Shown one piece after another: positions 12,301 through 36,686 of a stretch of 64,000 bases of DNA (positions are counted from its first letter, which is position 1; each line of letters opens with the position of its first letter). Origin of the DNA: Lycocorax pyrrhopterus obiensis (Eukaryota; Chordata; Aves; Passeriformes; Paradisaeidae). The position numbers and the translations under genes were made by a program. The DNA is taken from contig JACSVZ010000027.1 in NCBI GenBank assembly GCA_014706295.1, positions 5,002,924 to 5,066,923 on the forward strand, given 5' to 3'. The notes under the pieces are model-generated. The model saw only the letters and a program-made list of their open reading frames with translations, was not told where the DNA came from and searched no databases.

Positions 12301-15114
12301 AAGGGGAGGAGGTAGAGGGATGGAGATACACAGGAATGAGGTTGGAAGGATGGAGACCTGATGTGGAGAGATTAAAGGATTCAAGGACCTTGATGGAAGA
12401 AGGATGGGATGAAGGAAGATGGGAACCAAGTGTGGGGACAGAGCGATGCAGACCCAGCCATGGGGACGGAGAAAGATGGGAATCAACCATGGGAATGGAG
12501 GGATGCAGACCTGGCTGGGGGATGGAGGGATGTAGATCCAGCTGTGGGAATGGAAGGATGGAGGGATGCAGACCCAGCCACCAGAGGCAGCCCCGGGCAC
12601 GGTGAGGAGGTGGTGGTTGCGGGTCGGGGCTGACTCTGCCGTGCCCCAGCTCCTGGAGATGAAGTCGACAGACCGCAAGCAGACGCTGCTGCATTACCTG
12701 GTGCGGGTGATCATGGAGAAGTACCCGGAGCTCACCGGCTTCCACACCGAGCTGCACTTCCTCGACAAGGCAGGCACAGGTAGTGCCCACGGGCCCTGGG
12801 CTGGGGGTCGAGGCGGCCCCTGGCACTCCGAGCCTGCCCCGACCCCGCGCTGCTCCCCTCCCGCAGTGTCCCTGGATGGCGTCCTGCAGGACGTGCGGAG
12901 CCTGCAGCAGGGCATGGAGCTGACCCGCAGGGAGTTCATGAGACAGGATGACAGCCCCGTGCTCAAGGACTTCCTCAAGGTCAACTCGGAGGTGATGGAG
13001 AAGCTGCAGGCTGACAGCAAAACCGCCAAGGTGGGTGCTGGGGTGGGGCAGGGTCGTGGGGGGAGTCCCCTGCATGGGGACACCCGGGGGTGGCCTCTGC
13101 TCACACCTCTGCCCCATGGGAGAGGCTCCTGCTTGGGATGTGGCTCCGGTGGGACAGCCAGGAGGGATATGGGGCAGGATGGGGAGGTGGGAGAGGCTGG
13201 AAGGAGGCGGCAGGCAATGGGCGCCGCTGCCCAGCCCCAGCCCCCGGATCGGGTGTCTCTGCCCACAGGAAGCGTATGAGTCAGCTGTGGAGTATTTCGG
13301 GGAGAACCCCAAGACCAGTCCCCCCACCACCTTCTTCCCCATGTTCATGCGCTTCATCAGAGCCTACAAGGTAGGAGTGGGCACGGGGTTCTCTGTTTCT
13401 GAGGGCTGGGAGAAGATTTGGGGCATCTGACCCCACCTGGGAGCAATCAGCAGAAGCCACAGGCAATGCCGGGCCTCCAGGGGCTCGTGGGGCCACAGGA
13501 GACCCTGGGGCTCGAGAATGCCTTTGGGATGGTCAGAGATGTTGGAACTGGGTTGGGGTGAGCTGGGGGCTGTGACAGGAGGAAGGAGGGGGGCTGCAGT
13601 CCTGGACTCCCCTGGCTCAGCACACCCTTCCTGTCCCTCTCCCAAGAAAGCAGAGCAGGACATCGAGCTGTGGAAGAAACAAGAGGCCGCGGCCAAAGAG
13701 GCGGAATCCGGCTCCCCTGGCAGCGAGCAGCAGCCCGAGGTGAAGGTGCCCCCATATCTGTGTCCTGGTGAGGTCCCAGCCCCAGCCCTGAGCGGGCTGA
13801 GTGGTGGGGAAGGACTAAATGGGTCCTGGGAAGGGAGAGCTGGGTGGGAGGTGGAGGTGAGGGTACCCCATCTCCTCTGGGATGTGATCACACCACTCAA
13901 CCGCCCTGTTCCCTCCCCAGCTGCCTGTCCAGAAGGCCAGGAGGCAGCAGATGGACATGATTGCTGAGCTGAAGAGGAAGCAGATGGTGAAGGAGCCGCT
14001 CATCTACGAAGGCAAAGATGGGGCCATCGAGGATATAATTTCAGGTGAGAGATGATTTCAGGTGAGCAGCCAGGTGTCCCCACATCACAGACCCAGTGCT
14101 GGGGGCTGCAGGGGCTGTCACAGGAGCTGGAGGGTCACCAAGCCCCATCATGGGGACCAAACCTACCTGCAGCACCTTCCCATCCCACATGGCAAAGCTG
14201 CCGAGTGCTCCCTGCCCTGTCTCAAATCTCTTCCTCCTCTTCTGCTTCTTCCTCCTCTCTCCTCCTCCTGCTCCTCCTCGCTGTCTCTGGATCGCTCTGC
14301 TCAGCTCTCAAAACTGTCCCTTTCACGGCCCGGACGGGCAAACGCTCGTCCCGGCTCTTCTGCGACGTGAGCTTCAACGAGGAGAGCCCTCTGTAGGTAA
14401 CGTGGGGCCGCGGGGCCGGCGCAGGGGGGCGGGGGCTGCCGGGCTTCCCCCCCCTCCCCGCCGGGGTTTCTCCAGGTGTGTGGCCCGATTTGCCCCACGC
14501 TGAACCCCAGCCCCGGGGGCACCCGGGATCAGCCCCCGGTGCCGTGCTGGGCTCCGAGAGCCGAGGGTCGCGGTCCCACGGGCTGATTGTTCGTAGCTGC
14601 TGCTCCTCCCGTCCTTGCGTGAGGCTCTTGGCTCCTCTTGAGTGTCCTCATACCCAGAGGGGCGATCCCGGGCAGAGAAAGGACAAGGTGGAAGGGTTTT
14701 AAACTAACAAAGGAGAGTTTTAGGTTGGAGGGTCATAAAAAATTCATTCCTGTGAGGGTGAACCCTGGCACAGGCTGCCCAGAGCAGTTGTGGCTGCCCC
14801 TGGATCCCTGGCAGTGTCCAAGGCCAGGCTGGACGGGGCTTGGAGCACCCTGGGATAGTGGAAGGCATCCCTGCCCAGGGCAGGGGGTGGCACTGAGTGG
14901 GCTTTAAGGTCCCTCCGACCCGAACCATTCCATGTGTCTGTGATGGGTGATCCCAGCCATCCCGGGTGGGCAGTGAAGCTCACGCAGCCCCTGCGCTTCC
15001 CCCGGTGCAGATCTGCGGAACAACCCGTACCGGCGGGGGGACAAGGCCCGCGGCAGCGCCAAGAAACGCGCGGCGGGGCAGAGCCTGCAGGCGACGCCGG
15101 ACATCGCGCTGTGA
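4531..15114 (+). CDS. FMNL1: Formin-like protein 1 (FMNL1), coding exons 2 to end
   Basis: FMNL1 is a diaphanous-related formin that nucleates and elongates actin filaments at the cell cortex, mainly in blood cells (family knowledge). Traced exons: 4531-4614, 4856-4939, 5028-5101, 5668-5751, 5965-6099, 7295-7403, 7625-7701, 7794-7887, 8212-8286, 8777-8887, 8959-9108, 9200-9301, 9400-9637, 9845-10150, 10247-10368, 10833-11035, 11553-11787, 11870-11938, 12052-12132, 12650-12779, 12867-13030, 13269-13370, 13647-13745, 13921-14044, then terminal exon 15011-15114. All junctions are GT-AG with matching phase and yield about 1051 residues; human FMNL1 is about 1100 including exon 1, which is missing here. 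FMNL1 rather than FMNL2/3 is indicated by [29 protein letters not shown] and both C-terminal tails. The gene is partial only because its first exon is outside the window. Confidence 0.96.
8288..8775. repeat. Intronic minisatellite of FMNL1 (gccaccatgtccccaagg type)
   Basis: The intron between exons 8212-8286 and 8777-8887 is almost wholly made of imperfect copies, about 35-45 bp each, of a phrase like ccaaggccaccatgtcccc plus aagggctgctgagccacca. More than ten divergent copies can be followed by eye. Long frames on both strands across it are repeat artefacts. Confidence 0.75.
9400..10150 (+). CDS. FMNL1: FMNL1 linker exon and proline-rich FH1 exon
   Basis: Exon 9400-9637 encodes a coiled-coil end ([20 protein letters not shown]) followed by a low-complexity Ala/Thr-rich linker. 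Exon 9845-10150 is the FH1 domain: about 100 residues with repeated runs of five to ten prolines separated by Leu-Pro-Gly or Ala. FH1 polyproline stretches recruit profilin-actin and feed the FH2 domain (family knowledge). The frame enters the FH1 exon as G|AT and leaves as TCA G|gt, joining [14 protein letters not shown] of FH2. The DNA is exceptionally C-rich, so copy number of the proline runs could be misassembled or polymorphic. Confidence 0.93.
10247..13370 (+). CDS. FMNL1: FMNL1 FH2 actin-nucleation domain exons
   Basis: Eight exons encode the FH2 domain, the dimeric ring that nucleates actin and stays on the barbed end. It opens with [20 protein letters not shown] (lasso and linker side). 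It continues through [50 protein letters not shown] and [20 protein letters not shown]. It then carries the FH2 signature [20 protein letters not shown] (about residues 790-809 counted from the first visible exon), followed by [14 protein letters not shown] and [19 protein letters not shown]. Everything expected of the fold is present with no internal stop or frameshift. Introns at 11036-11552 and 12133-12649 are filled with purine-rich minisatellite. Confidence 0.95.
10560..10795. repeat. Pyrimidine-rich intronic repeat (ctcatcc/gtcccc)
   Basis: The intron before exon 10833-11035 holds a long tract of irregular ctccatcctcatccccctg-like units on the plus strand, with almost no purine runs. 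Confidence 0.55.
11100..11500. repeat. Purine-rich intronic minisatellite A in FMNL1
   Basis: About ten imperfect units of roughly 30-38 bp carry the phrase gagagatggagggatgcagg followed by an accagatat-like spacer. They fill the intron between exons 10833-11035 and 11553-11787. The related array at 12190-12600 shares the gggatgcag and ccagctgtggg words. Confidence 0.75.
12190..12600. repeat. Purine-rich intronic minisatellite B in FMNL1
   Basis: Irregular 30-40 bp units with the words ggagggatgcagacccagc and ccagctgtgggaatgga fill the intron between exons 12052-12132 and 12650-12779. The words overlap with minisatellite A two introns upstream, suggesting common origin or parallel expansion of the same motif. 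Confidence 0.75.
13647..14044 (+). CDS. FMNL1: FMNL1 post-FH2 and DAD exons
   Basis: Exon 13647-13745 (acceptor caag) encodes [20 protein letters not shown], a charged helix that ends the FH2 region. Two donors lie six bases apart (GT at 13740 and 13746), so residues Val-Lys may be optional. Exon 13921-14044 encodes [20 protein letters not shown] and [15 protein letters not shown], matching the diaphanous autoregulatory domain: an amphipathic helix with Met-Asp and hydrophobic residues, then a basic patch. The DAD binds the N-terminal DID and is released by Rho-family GTPases (family knowledge). The exon ends in phase 1 and can join either of two downstream tails. The GTGAG donor at its end is duplicated 17 bases downstream. 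Confidence 0.92.
14305..14396 (+). CDS. FMNL1: FMNL1 alternative C-terminal exon ([11 protein letters not shown] tail)
   Basis: After tctgctcag the exon reads [20 protein letters not shown] and ends [10 protein letters not shown] with stop TAG at 14394-14396. Human FMNL1 has a matching alternative tail, [14 protein letters not shown] onward, so this is a conserved isoform end. The stop codon is followed at once by gtaacg, a good donor, so the exon can be a cassette: inclusion gives this 30-residue tail with the last exon becoming 3'UTR, skipping gives the DLRNNP tail. A polypyrimidine tract of about 80 bases (14218-14303) precedes it, fitting regulated inclusion (inference). Confidence 0.88.
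14675..14948 (+). mobile_element. CR1 LINE 3' fragment, sense
   Basis: This is a 5'-truncated CR1 tail: ggttttaaactaac-like start, cctgtgagggtgaaccctgg, gtccaaggccaggctggac, then ggtccctccgacccgaacc. It lies in the intron between the two alternative C-terminal exons of FMNL1. Confidence 0.85.
15011..15114 (+). CDS. FMNL1: FMNL1 terminal exon ([11 protein letters not shown] tail)
   Basis: Acceptor ccggtgcag leads into [20 protein letters not shown] and ends [11 protein letters not shown] with TGA at 15112-15114. It aligns with the human canonical tail DLRNQPYIRADTGRRSARR and TSDLSL in position, basic character and ending. Joining it to exon 13921-14044 (phase 1) keeps the frame and adds a basic extension after the DAD core, which in formins strengthens the autoinhibitory contact (family knowledge). 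Confidence 0.9.
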
Positions 15115-16490
15115 CCGGCGCCGTCCCTGCAGCTCCGGGACCGGGGCAGGACCATCCTCCCGACGCAGATGGGACCGCAGGATGTCAGTCCCGCAGCCCG
15201 GGGCTCGGCGGGGTGGAGGGACAGTGCCTGCTCCGAGCTGCTCCAGCCGCTTAACGTGCCAGCTCCACCCTGCCCGCCTGGGGTCTGGCACGGGCACCCC
15301 CGGCGCTTGCTTGGCGATGTCCCTGAGCTCCTCTCCCCAGACTGGCGGGGCTGGGGGGCCCTCCTGGCTACGGACAGGGAGGGGAAAGCACAGAAAGGGC
15401 CCCTGGAAGGAAAAGAGGGGCTGTCCCATCCCTACCCCGGCGCTGCTCCCTCGCACGCCAGCCGCGGGGCCGGCCCTGCGCACCGGTGTGTCCCACTCCT
15501 CAGCTCGCTGGTGCCTTTGATTGCCGCTGCGGGAGGGGAGGGGGTGTCAGCGGGGACACGGCGGTCCCCGCGCATCTCCCCCGCCTCCCCCGGCCCCGCA
15601 GAGCCCCTCGAGACCCGCGTTCTCCTGCGCTGCAGAGCCAGCGAGGAGCTGCTGCAAAGCTCCCACCCTGGGCACCTCCCGGCCCCAAGGGCTGGCAGCG
15701 GTGCTATTTTACATGATTTTATGTCTTCCTTCAAATTTCTCTGTGCTGCGGCAGCAGGGATGGGTGTCCCCAAGGCTGTGGCGAGCAGCGCTGGGCTGTT
15801 CCTCGCCGCAGGGGAGGCTCTGTAGCTGCGACAATCAGCAGCAGGGCCAAGTCCCTGCGAGGTGGTGGCACCTCCGCCCACCTGCGTCCCCAGTATCCAC
15901 CTGCACTGTCGGAGCTGGAGCCTCTGGGATAAACCGGGACTGTCAGCCCTGGGGGGGGGGGCCCGTTTTGTGGGGTGGGACACGCAGGAGACGCCGGCAG
16001 CCTCCAGCCCTGCAGCAACCGCGATCCCAAAGGCTGCGGGGTCCCTGCTGCCACCAGGCAGGAGAGGCCCGAGAGCCGCACGAGCCTCTCGGTACCGCAC
16101 TGGACCCGACTGTCGCTCCCTCCCCTGCGCCGCTGCTGCTGAGTAACCCCCGACCCCGCAGTGCCGCAATTCAACCTCTCGGTGCATTCACTTCATTAAA
16201 CGGGCCCCGCTCGTCCCGATGCGAGGACGCGCCTCCCTCCTCCTGTCCCTCCTCCTGTCCCTTCTCGCTCATCCCAGCTTTAGCCAGAGCAGCCGCTGCT
16301 TCCTGCTGTATTTAAGCTGCTTCAGCGCCGGCTCCGTGTCCGGGGAGGGATGGGAAATGAATGTGTAACTTATGAATGCCTTTAAGCCAGAAATGTAAAC
16401 CATTAACTGCTCATTTGTATACATTATTTTTATATACTGAAGGCCTGTTTAATCTAAAGCAGAACTGGTAATAAAATGTCTCAGAGGATA
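15115..16490 (+). other. FMNL1: FMNL1 3' untranslated region
   Basis: About 1.4 kb runs from the TGA to just past AATAAA. The first part is GC-rich. The last 150 bases turn AT-rich (tgtatacattatttttatat), as near many cleavage sites. An ATTAAA at 16195-16200 could give a shorter transcript. Open frames here have no family resemblance. The 3' boundary is inferred. Confidence 0.7.
16470..16475 (+). terminator. FMNL1: FMNL1 polyadenylation signal AATAAA
   Basis: A canonical hexamer lies at the end of an AT-rich 3'UTR segment and is followed by G/T-rich sequence (cttgtctggg, ggtttgcatggggggg) and then a polypurine tract. Confidence 0.7.
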
Positions 16491-16540
16491 AAGGACTTGT
16501 CTGGGAGAAGGGTTTGCATGGGGGGGCGATGCTGTCACAG

Positions 16541-16660
16541 AGGGAGGGAGAAAAGGAAGGAAAGACGGAGTGAGGGAAGGATGGAGGGAGGAAGGGAGAG
16601 AAGGAAGGAGGAAAGAAGGGAGGAAGGGGGGGAAGATGCAGGGAGGGATGGAAAGATGGG
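16541..16660. repeat. Polypurine (GGGA/GGAA)n tract
   Basis: About 120 bases of nearly uninterrupted purine on the plus strand (agggaggg, aaggaagg, ggaggaaag words) begin about 65 bases after the FMNL1 AATAAA. Such mirror-like tracts can form triplex or R-loop structures. Confidence 0.75.
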
Positions 16661-16812
16661 CGGAGTGGCTGTGGCTGCCCATGGACCCCTGGAAACGTCC
16701 AAGGCCCGGTTGGATGGGGCTTGGAGCAGCCTGGGACAGTGGGAGGTGAGAGAGTGGAACGAGATGATCTTTGGGGTCCCTTCCAACCCAAACCAGTCTG
16801 GAATTCTAGCAA
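16661..16812 (+). mobile_element. CR1 LINE 3' fragment, sense
   Basis: It contains ctgtggctgcccatggaccc, tccaaggcccggttggatgg and ggtcccttccaacccaaacc, the last about 150 bases of CR1. Confidence 0.85.
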
Positions 16813-17227
16813 CAAACCACCCACCATTCTTTTGAGGACAACGGATCTGAGGTCTGTTCACAGCACAGACACGTGGGTGCATGACAGCACAAAAAATGTG
16901 TTTCAAGATAACTGTCCTCACTCACCAGCCCGGCCACAGCCCCCCAGCCCGCTGGGCTGGTTTACAGGAAGGATTCAGCTCCGTGCAGACAAACAGCTCC
17001 TGCAGCAGCAGAGGGGCTGCAGCTCTGGGAGGTGTGGGGGGATCCCCAGAGCCCTGCCTGCCTCATCCCTGCACCTCCCAAGGCAAGACTGAGCAGCTCC
17101 CAGTGCAGCAAATCTCCTGCAATGGGACAGAGGGAGGACAAGGGACTGCCTGGATGGAGAGAGATGCCAGGATACTCAGCAAAGCCTGGGCTTAGATCCA
17201 TCAAAGTTAGTGCTGCCTCTTCAGCCC

Positions 17228-17460
17228 CAGAAATCACAGAATCCTGGAATATCCTGAGCTGGAAGGGATCTCCAAGAATCACCAGTCCAACCCCCAGCCC
17301 TGCACAGACACCTCAACAATCCCACCCTGGGCATCTCTGGCAGCGCTGTCCAAACGCTCCTGGAGCTCTGGCAGCCTCGGGGCCGTGCCCATGCCCTGGG
17401 GAGCCTGGGCAGTGTCCAGAACCCTCCCTGACTTCTCCTGCATCCCCCAAACCCACGGAT
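17228..17460 (-). mobile_element. CR1 LINE 3' fragment, antisense
   Basis: It starts with atcacagaatcctggaatat and continues with ggaagggatctccaagaatc, ctggagctctggcagcctcg and ccctggggagcctgggcag. This is a CR1 subfamily distinct from the ccatgggcagggacacctt type; a related copy lies at 49735. Confidence 0.8.
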
Positions 17461-17597
17461 AATTAATATACAGCAGAGTTTAATCAGACCAAGCTCCCCT
17501 TCCTGGAAAATGTCTTACTCAGCATCGCCATCTTGTTCTCTGGGACAACACATCAAACCACCAGCAATGACAACAAAAATGATCTTTTTTTTTTAGC

Positions 17598-17603
17598 TTT
17601 ATT
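17598..17603 (-). terminator. MAP3K14: MAP3K14 distal polyadenylation signal
   Basis: TTTATT on the plus strand reads AATAAA on the minus strand. It is followed in the direction of transcription by an A-rich tract and then the GT-rich gttgtcattgctggtggttt, a good downstream element. Confidence 0.6.
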
Positions 17604-18316
17604 TTTTTTCCCTGTGAAAATGCAGGTCAAAAACGTTAACTTCAAGAAATCACAGTTTTATAAAGTGTCATTCGTTCCATACAAGCTCCTCGTTCCAGCA
17701 CCTTCCCCCACTGCCCATCCCAAAGAGATCCTCAGCTCCATCGCACCTCACCAACAGTGATTTTTCCAGACTTCCGGAAGGAGCTGCATGACAAGAGCCA
17801 TCTGTGTTTATCACTCCTACTTGTCCTCCCCACCCTGAGCTGGGGTTCTGTCCTAAACACTCGTTATGAAACCTGACAGTTCCAGCCAAATTTGAATGAG
17901 GATAATGCAAATCTTCCCCGACTTTCTGCTGTCAGTATTGCCTTCATCTGGAAACCGGGTTGTTTGTGCCTGTCACAGCAAAGTGACAAGCCAAGGGAAG
18001 AGGAAACTGTCCTGGCAGCAGCAAAGAGCCAGGGAGAGCTCAGGCTGGCTGGCAGCACAGCCTGGAGACTGTCCCAGAGGAGAACCCCAGCTCAGGGACT
18101 GGGAAGGCACCAGTGGTTTGTGGGGCTGCCGAGGCGTCTGTCCCCAGGCAGGGACTGCGACACCACATCCCACCCTGAGAGCAGTGATGTGGCCAAGGCT
18201 TGTGGGCTGGGAACCTGCAGCCTCACTTGGGCACTTGTGGTGGCAGTAAAACAGGACTGAAGGCTTTGGACAAAACAAAGAGGGTGGATCCTGGCTAATG
18301 CTGCTGTGAGGGTACC

Positions 18317-18396
18317 GGATAACACGGACACCTCCGTGGGCCCGGGGAACACGGACATCCATGGACTCAGGGAACATGGACATCTCCATGGGCCCT
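18317..18396. repeat. 27-bp tandem repeat in MAP3K14 3'UTR
   Basis: Three imperfect copies (18317-18343, 18344-18369, 18370-18396) share the words ggaacacggacatc and ccatggg. A weaker fourth copy may follow to about 18415. Confidence 0.6.
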
Positions 18397-19035
18397 GTGA
18401 GGACATCCCGGGCCCAGGAGGGCTCGCTGCCCTTGTGCAGGTGGCCTGAGTTCAGGTTAATGCTGCAGATGCAGAGCCCAGGAGTCCTGCAGACAGTCCT
18501 GCTGCTCCCTCCCTGCTGTTCCAGGGCTCAATCCCAATGCCAAGGCATGGAACTGGATTCCAGGACATTGGAGCACCCCCCAGGCGACAGAGGCACAAGG
18601 TGCAGCCTTTGGGATGGAACACACAGTGCTTTGGGATTGACACATCACCCCAGACTCACAGAAACAACCAACAGTTTTCCTCCTGCCCCTCAGAGGAAGC
18701 TCAGGAAGGGAGCCAGGCATGCACTGAACGTGTGCTTGGGAGCTCCTGGGAGCCCTGGAAGAGGCACTTGGATCCCTCCTGCTCCAGAGCTTAAACTCTT
18801 AGTAGTTTATGGCATCTGAAAAAAGAAATTGAGCCAACCTACCCCTTTCCCCACTCCCTCCTGGAAGACGTGCATAATGTGTTAATTATTTACTAAAAAG
18901 ACTGTGAATGTGGCATTGCAGGTATAATTAAGTGCCTATTTTGGACAAGGTATTAAGTGCTTTAGAACAAAAAGTGCTATAAAAACTATACCCAGAGTGG
19001 TGACAGGTTTCATTTTTCTTCATGAGTTTGACTTT

Positions 19036-19041
19036 TTTATT
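19036..19041 (-). terminator. MAP3K14: MAP3K14 proximal polyadenylation signal
   Basis: TTTATT on the plus strand is AATAAA in the transcript, about 1.5 kb after the stop codon, close to the 3'UTR length I recall for the mammalian mRNA. Choice between the two sites cannot be decided from sequence. Confidence 0.5.
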
Positions 19042-20540
19042 ACATCACAACTTGAGTTTTCTGATCAGGGATGTCGCTGTCTGGTGGAGCAAAACCAGCC
19101 CCTGTTCTGGGAGACCAAGGGGAAAGAGCATCCATTGTTTAAGGAGTGCTGCTCCTCAAAAAGGGAGTTCAGCTTTTCCCAGCTCTTTACTAAGTGAACT
19201 TCCCTTGGGAAGACTGCCAGCATTCCTGCCCCGTTGTGTCTCCCAGCCCAGCACGGATCTGGCAGAGCCCACCTTGGCTTTTGGGAGCTGTGTCTCTGCC
19301 CAGGCTGGACACAGAGCTCCTGCTCAGAGGCAGCCACAGAGCTCTGGGAGAGCCACAGCCACAGGGAAGGACTGTGATTTCCAGGTGTGCCAGGCCTTGG
19401 AGCAGACCTGAACAAGCACACTCAGAGCTCACAGCTCCCTCGGGATCTGTTCTGGGATGGAGAAGGGCGAATGACATCCACCCACCTGAACTTGACCTGT
19501 GAGGTTTCAGTATGTTCCAAACATTCACAAATCAGTAAAAAAACAGTTCAAAGCTTAAGGCATTCTGGGCCCAGCTGCCCATCCCACTCAGTGAACCCAG
19601 TTTGAAGTGAGAGGAGGAGTGGGAAGCCTCATGAGGCCAGGCTGAGCTCACAGAACTGGGGCACTGGGCTGGATTGGGAGCTGGGAGGGAGATTTTTATA
19701 AACTCTGCAACAAAATTCAGCCCTGTCACAGCTGACAGAGCTGCTGTCCCTTTCTCCTCCAAGGATGAGACAGTGCACCTGAAGTCCCACATGAGAGGTG
19801 GGAACAGGATGGAGGAACAACCCCTCCACCCTCCCACCAAGGAATTCCGTACCCTCCTCCTGCCCTGCCTGCCAGGGACACCAGAGAGAGCACCAGCTCC
19901 TCTGAGACCTGCAGGTGGGAGCTGCAAGCAAAGCTCTTTCTGGGAACAAAGTTCTTTTCTGATTCAAGAAGGAAATGACTGCAGGAAGGGTGGGAGGTGA
20001 AACCAAGAACCAGCCAGTGACTGCTGTCAATTCTCCCCATGCAAAAGGCTTGAGGTGGAGATGATGCTCCCCAGAGCCTACGGAAATGGTTTTTCCTCCA
20101 GCTGGAAGGAAGTCAGCCAGCTCCCCTCGGCACAAGCAACCCCAGCTGCACTGAGGGCACCCAACCTCCTCCTCTGGGCAAGCCCAGCAACAACCGACCT
20201 CACCTCGGAGCAAGAGCAAGAGTTCTCACCCAATCCCCCTGCTCTCCTGAAAAGCACAACCTCCTTCCTCTGAAAAGCAAGGAATTTCCACCTACCATTC
20301 TCAAGCTCTAACACACCCAAAACAAGTAATTCCCACTGTCCTGGGGAATGTCTAAGCTCAGGACATGTCTTGGAAGTGGATCAGAACAGCCAACAGAAGT
20401 GAGGCCCGAGGGCAGTGAGCTGTGATCCTGCTGCAGCACAAACAGCAGCCACTACACTTGGTGCTCCATGGCAGGGGAGGTCAGAAGCTTTTGCAATTCC
20501 TTCTTTGCACAAGGTGCAAACCTCCAAAGCAGGCAGGGCT

Positions 20541-36686
<16,146 letters not shown>

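Larger units (their letters stand above)
17570..20540 (-). other. MAP3K14: MAP3K14 3' untranslated region
   Basis: About 3 kb follows the NIK stop codon on the minus strand and holds no CR1 copy. Two minus-strand AATAAA hexamers (19036-19041 and 17598-17603) suggest 3'UTRs of about 1.5 and 2.95 kb. An AT-rich island at about 18830-19045 stands out from GC-richer surroundings. A tandem repeat of about 27 bp occurs at 18317-18396. The 3' limit is inferred from the distal signal and the GT-rich sequence after it. Confidence 0.65.

Noticed and set aside
11780..13357. A 525-codon minus-strand open frame
   Set aside because: It runs antisense over several FMNL1 FH2 exons and a minisatellite intron. 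The plus-strand exons are conserved and correctly spliced; the antisense frame is low-complexity Pro/Ser/His from the repeat.
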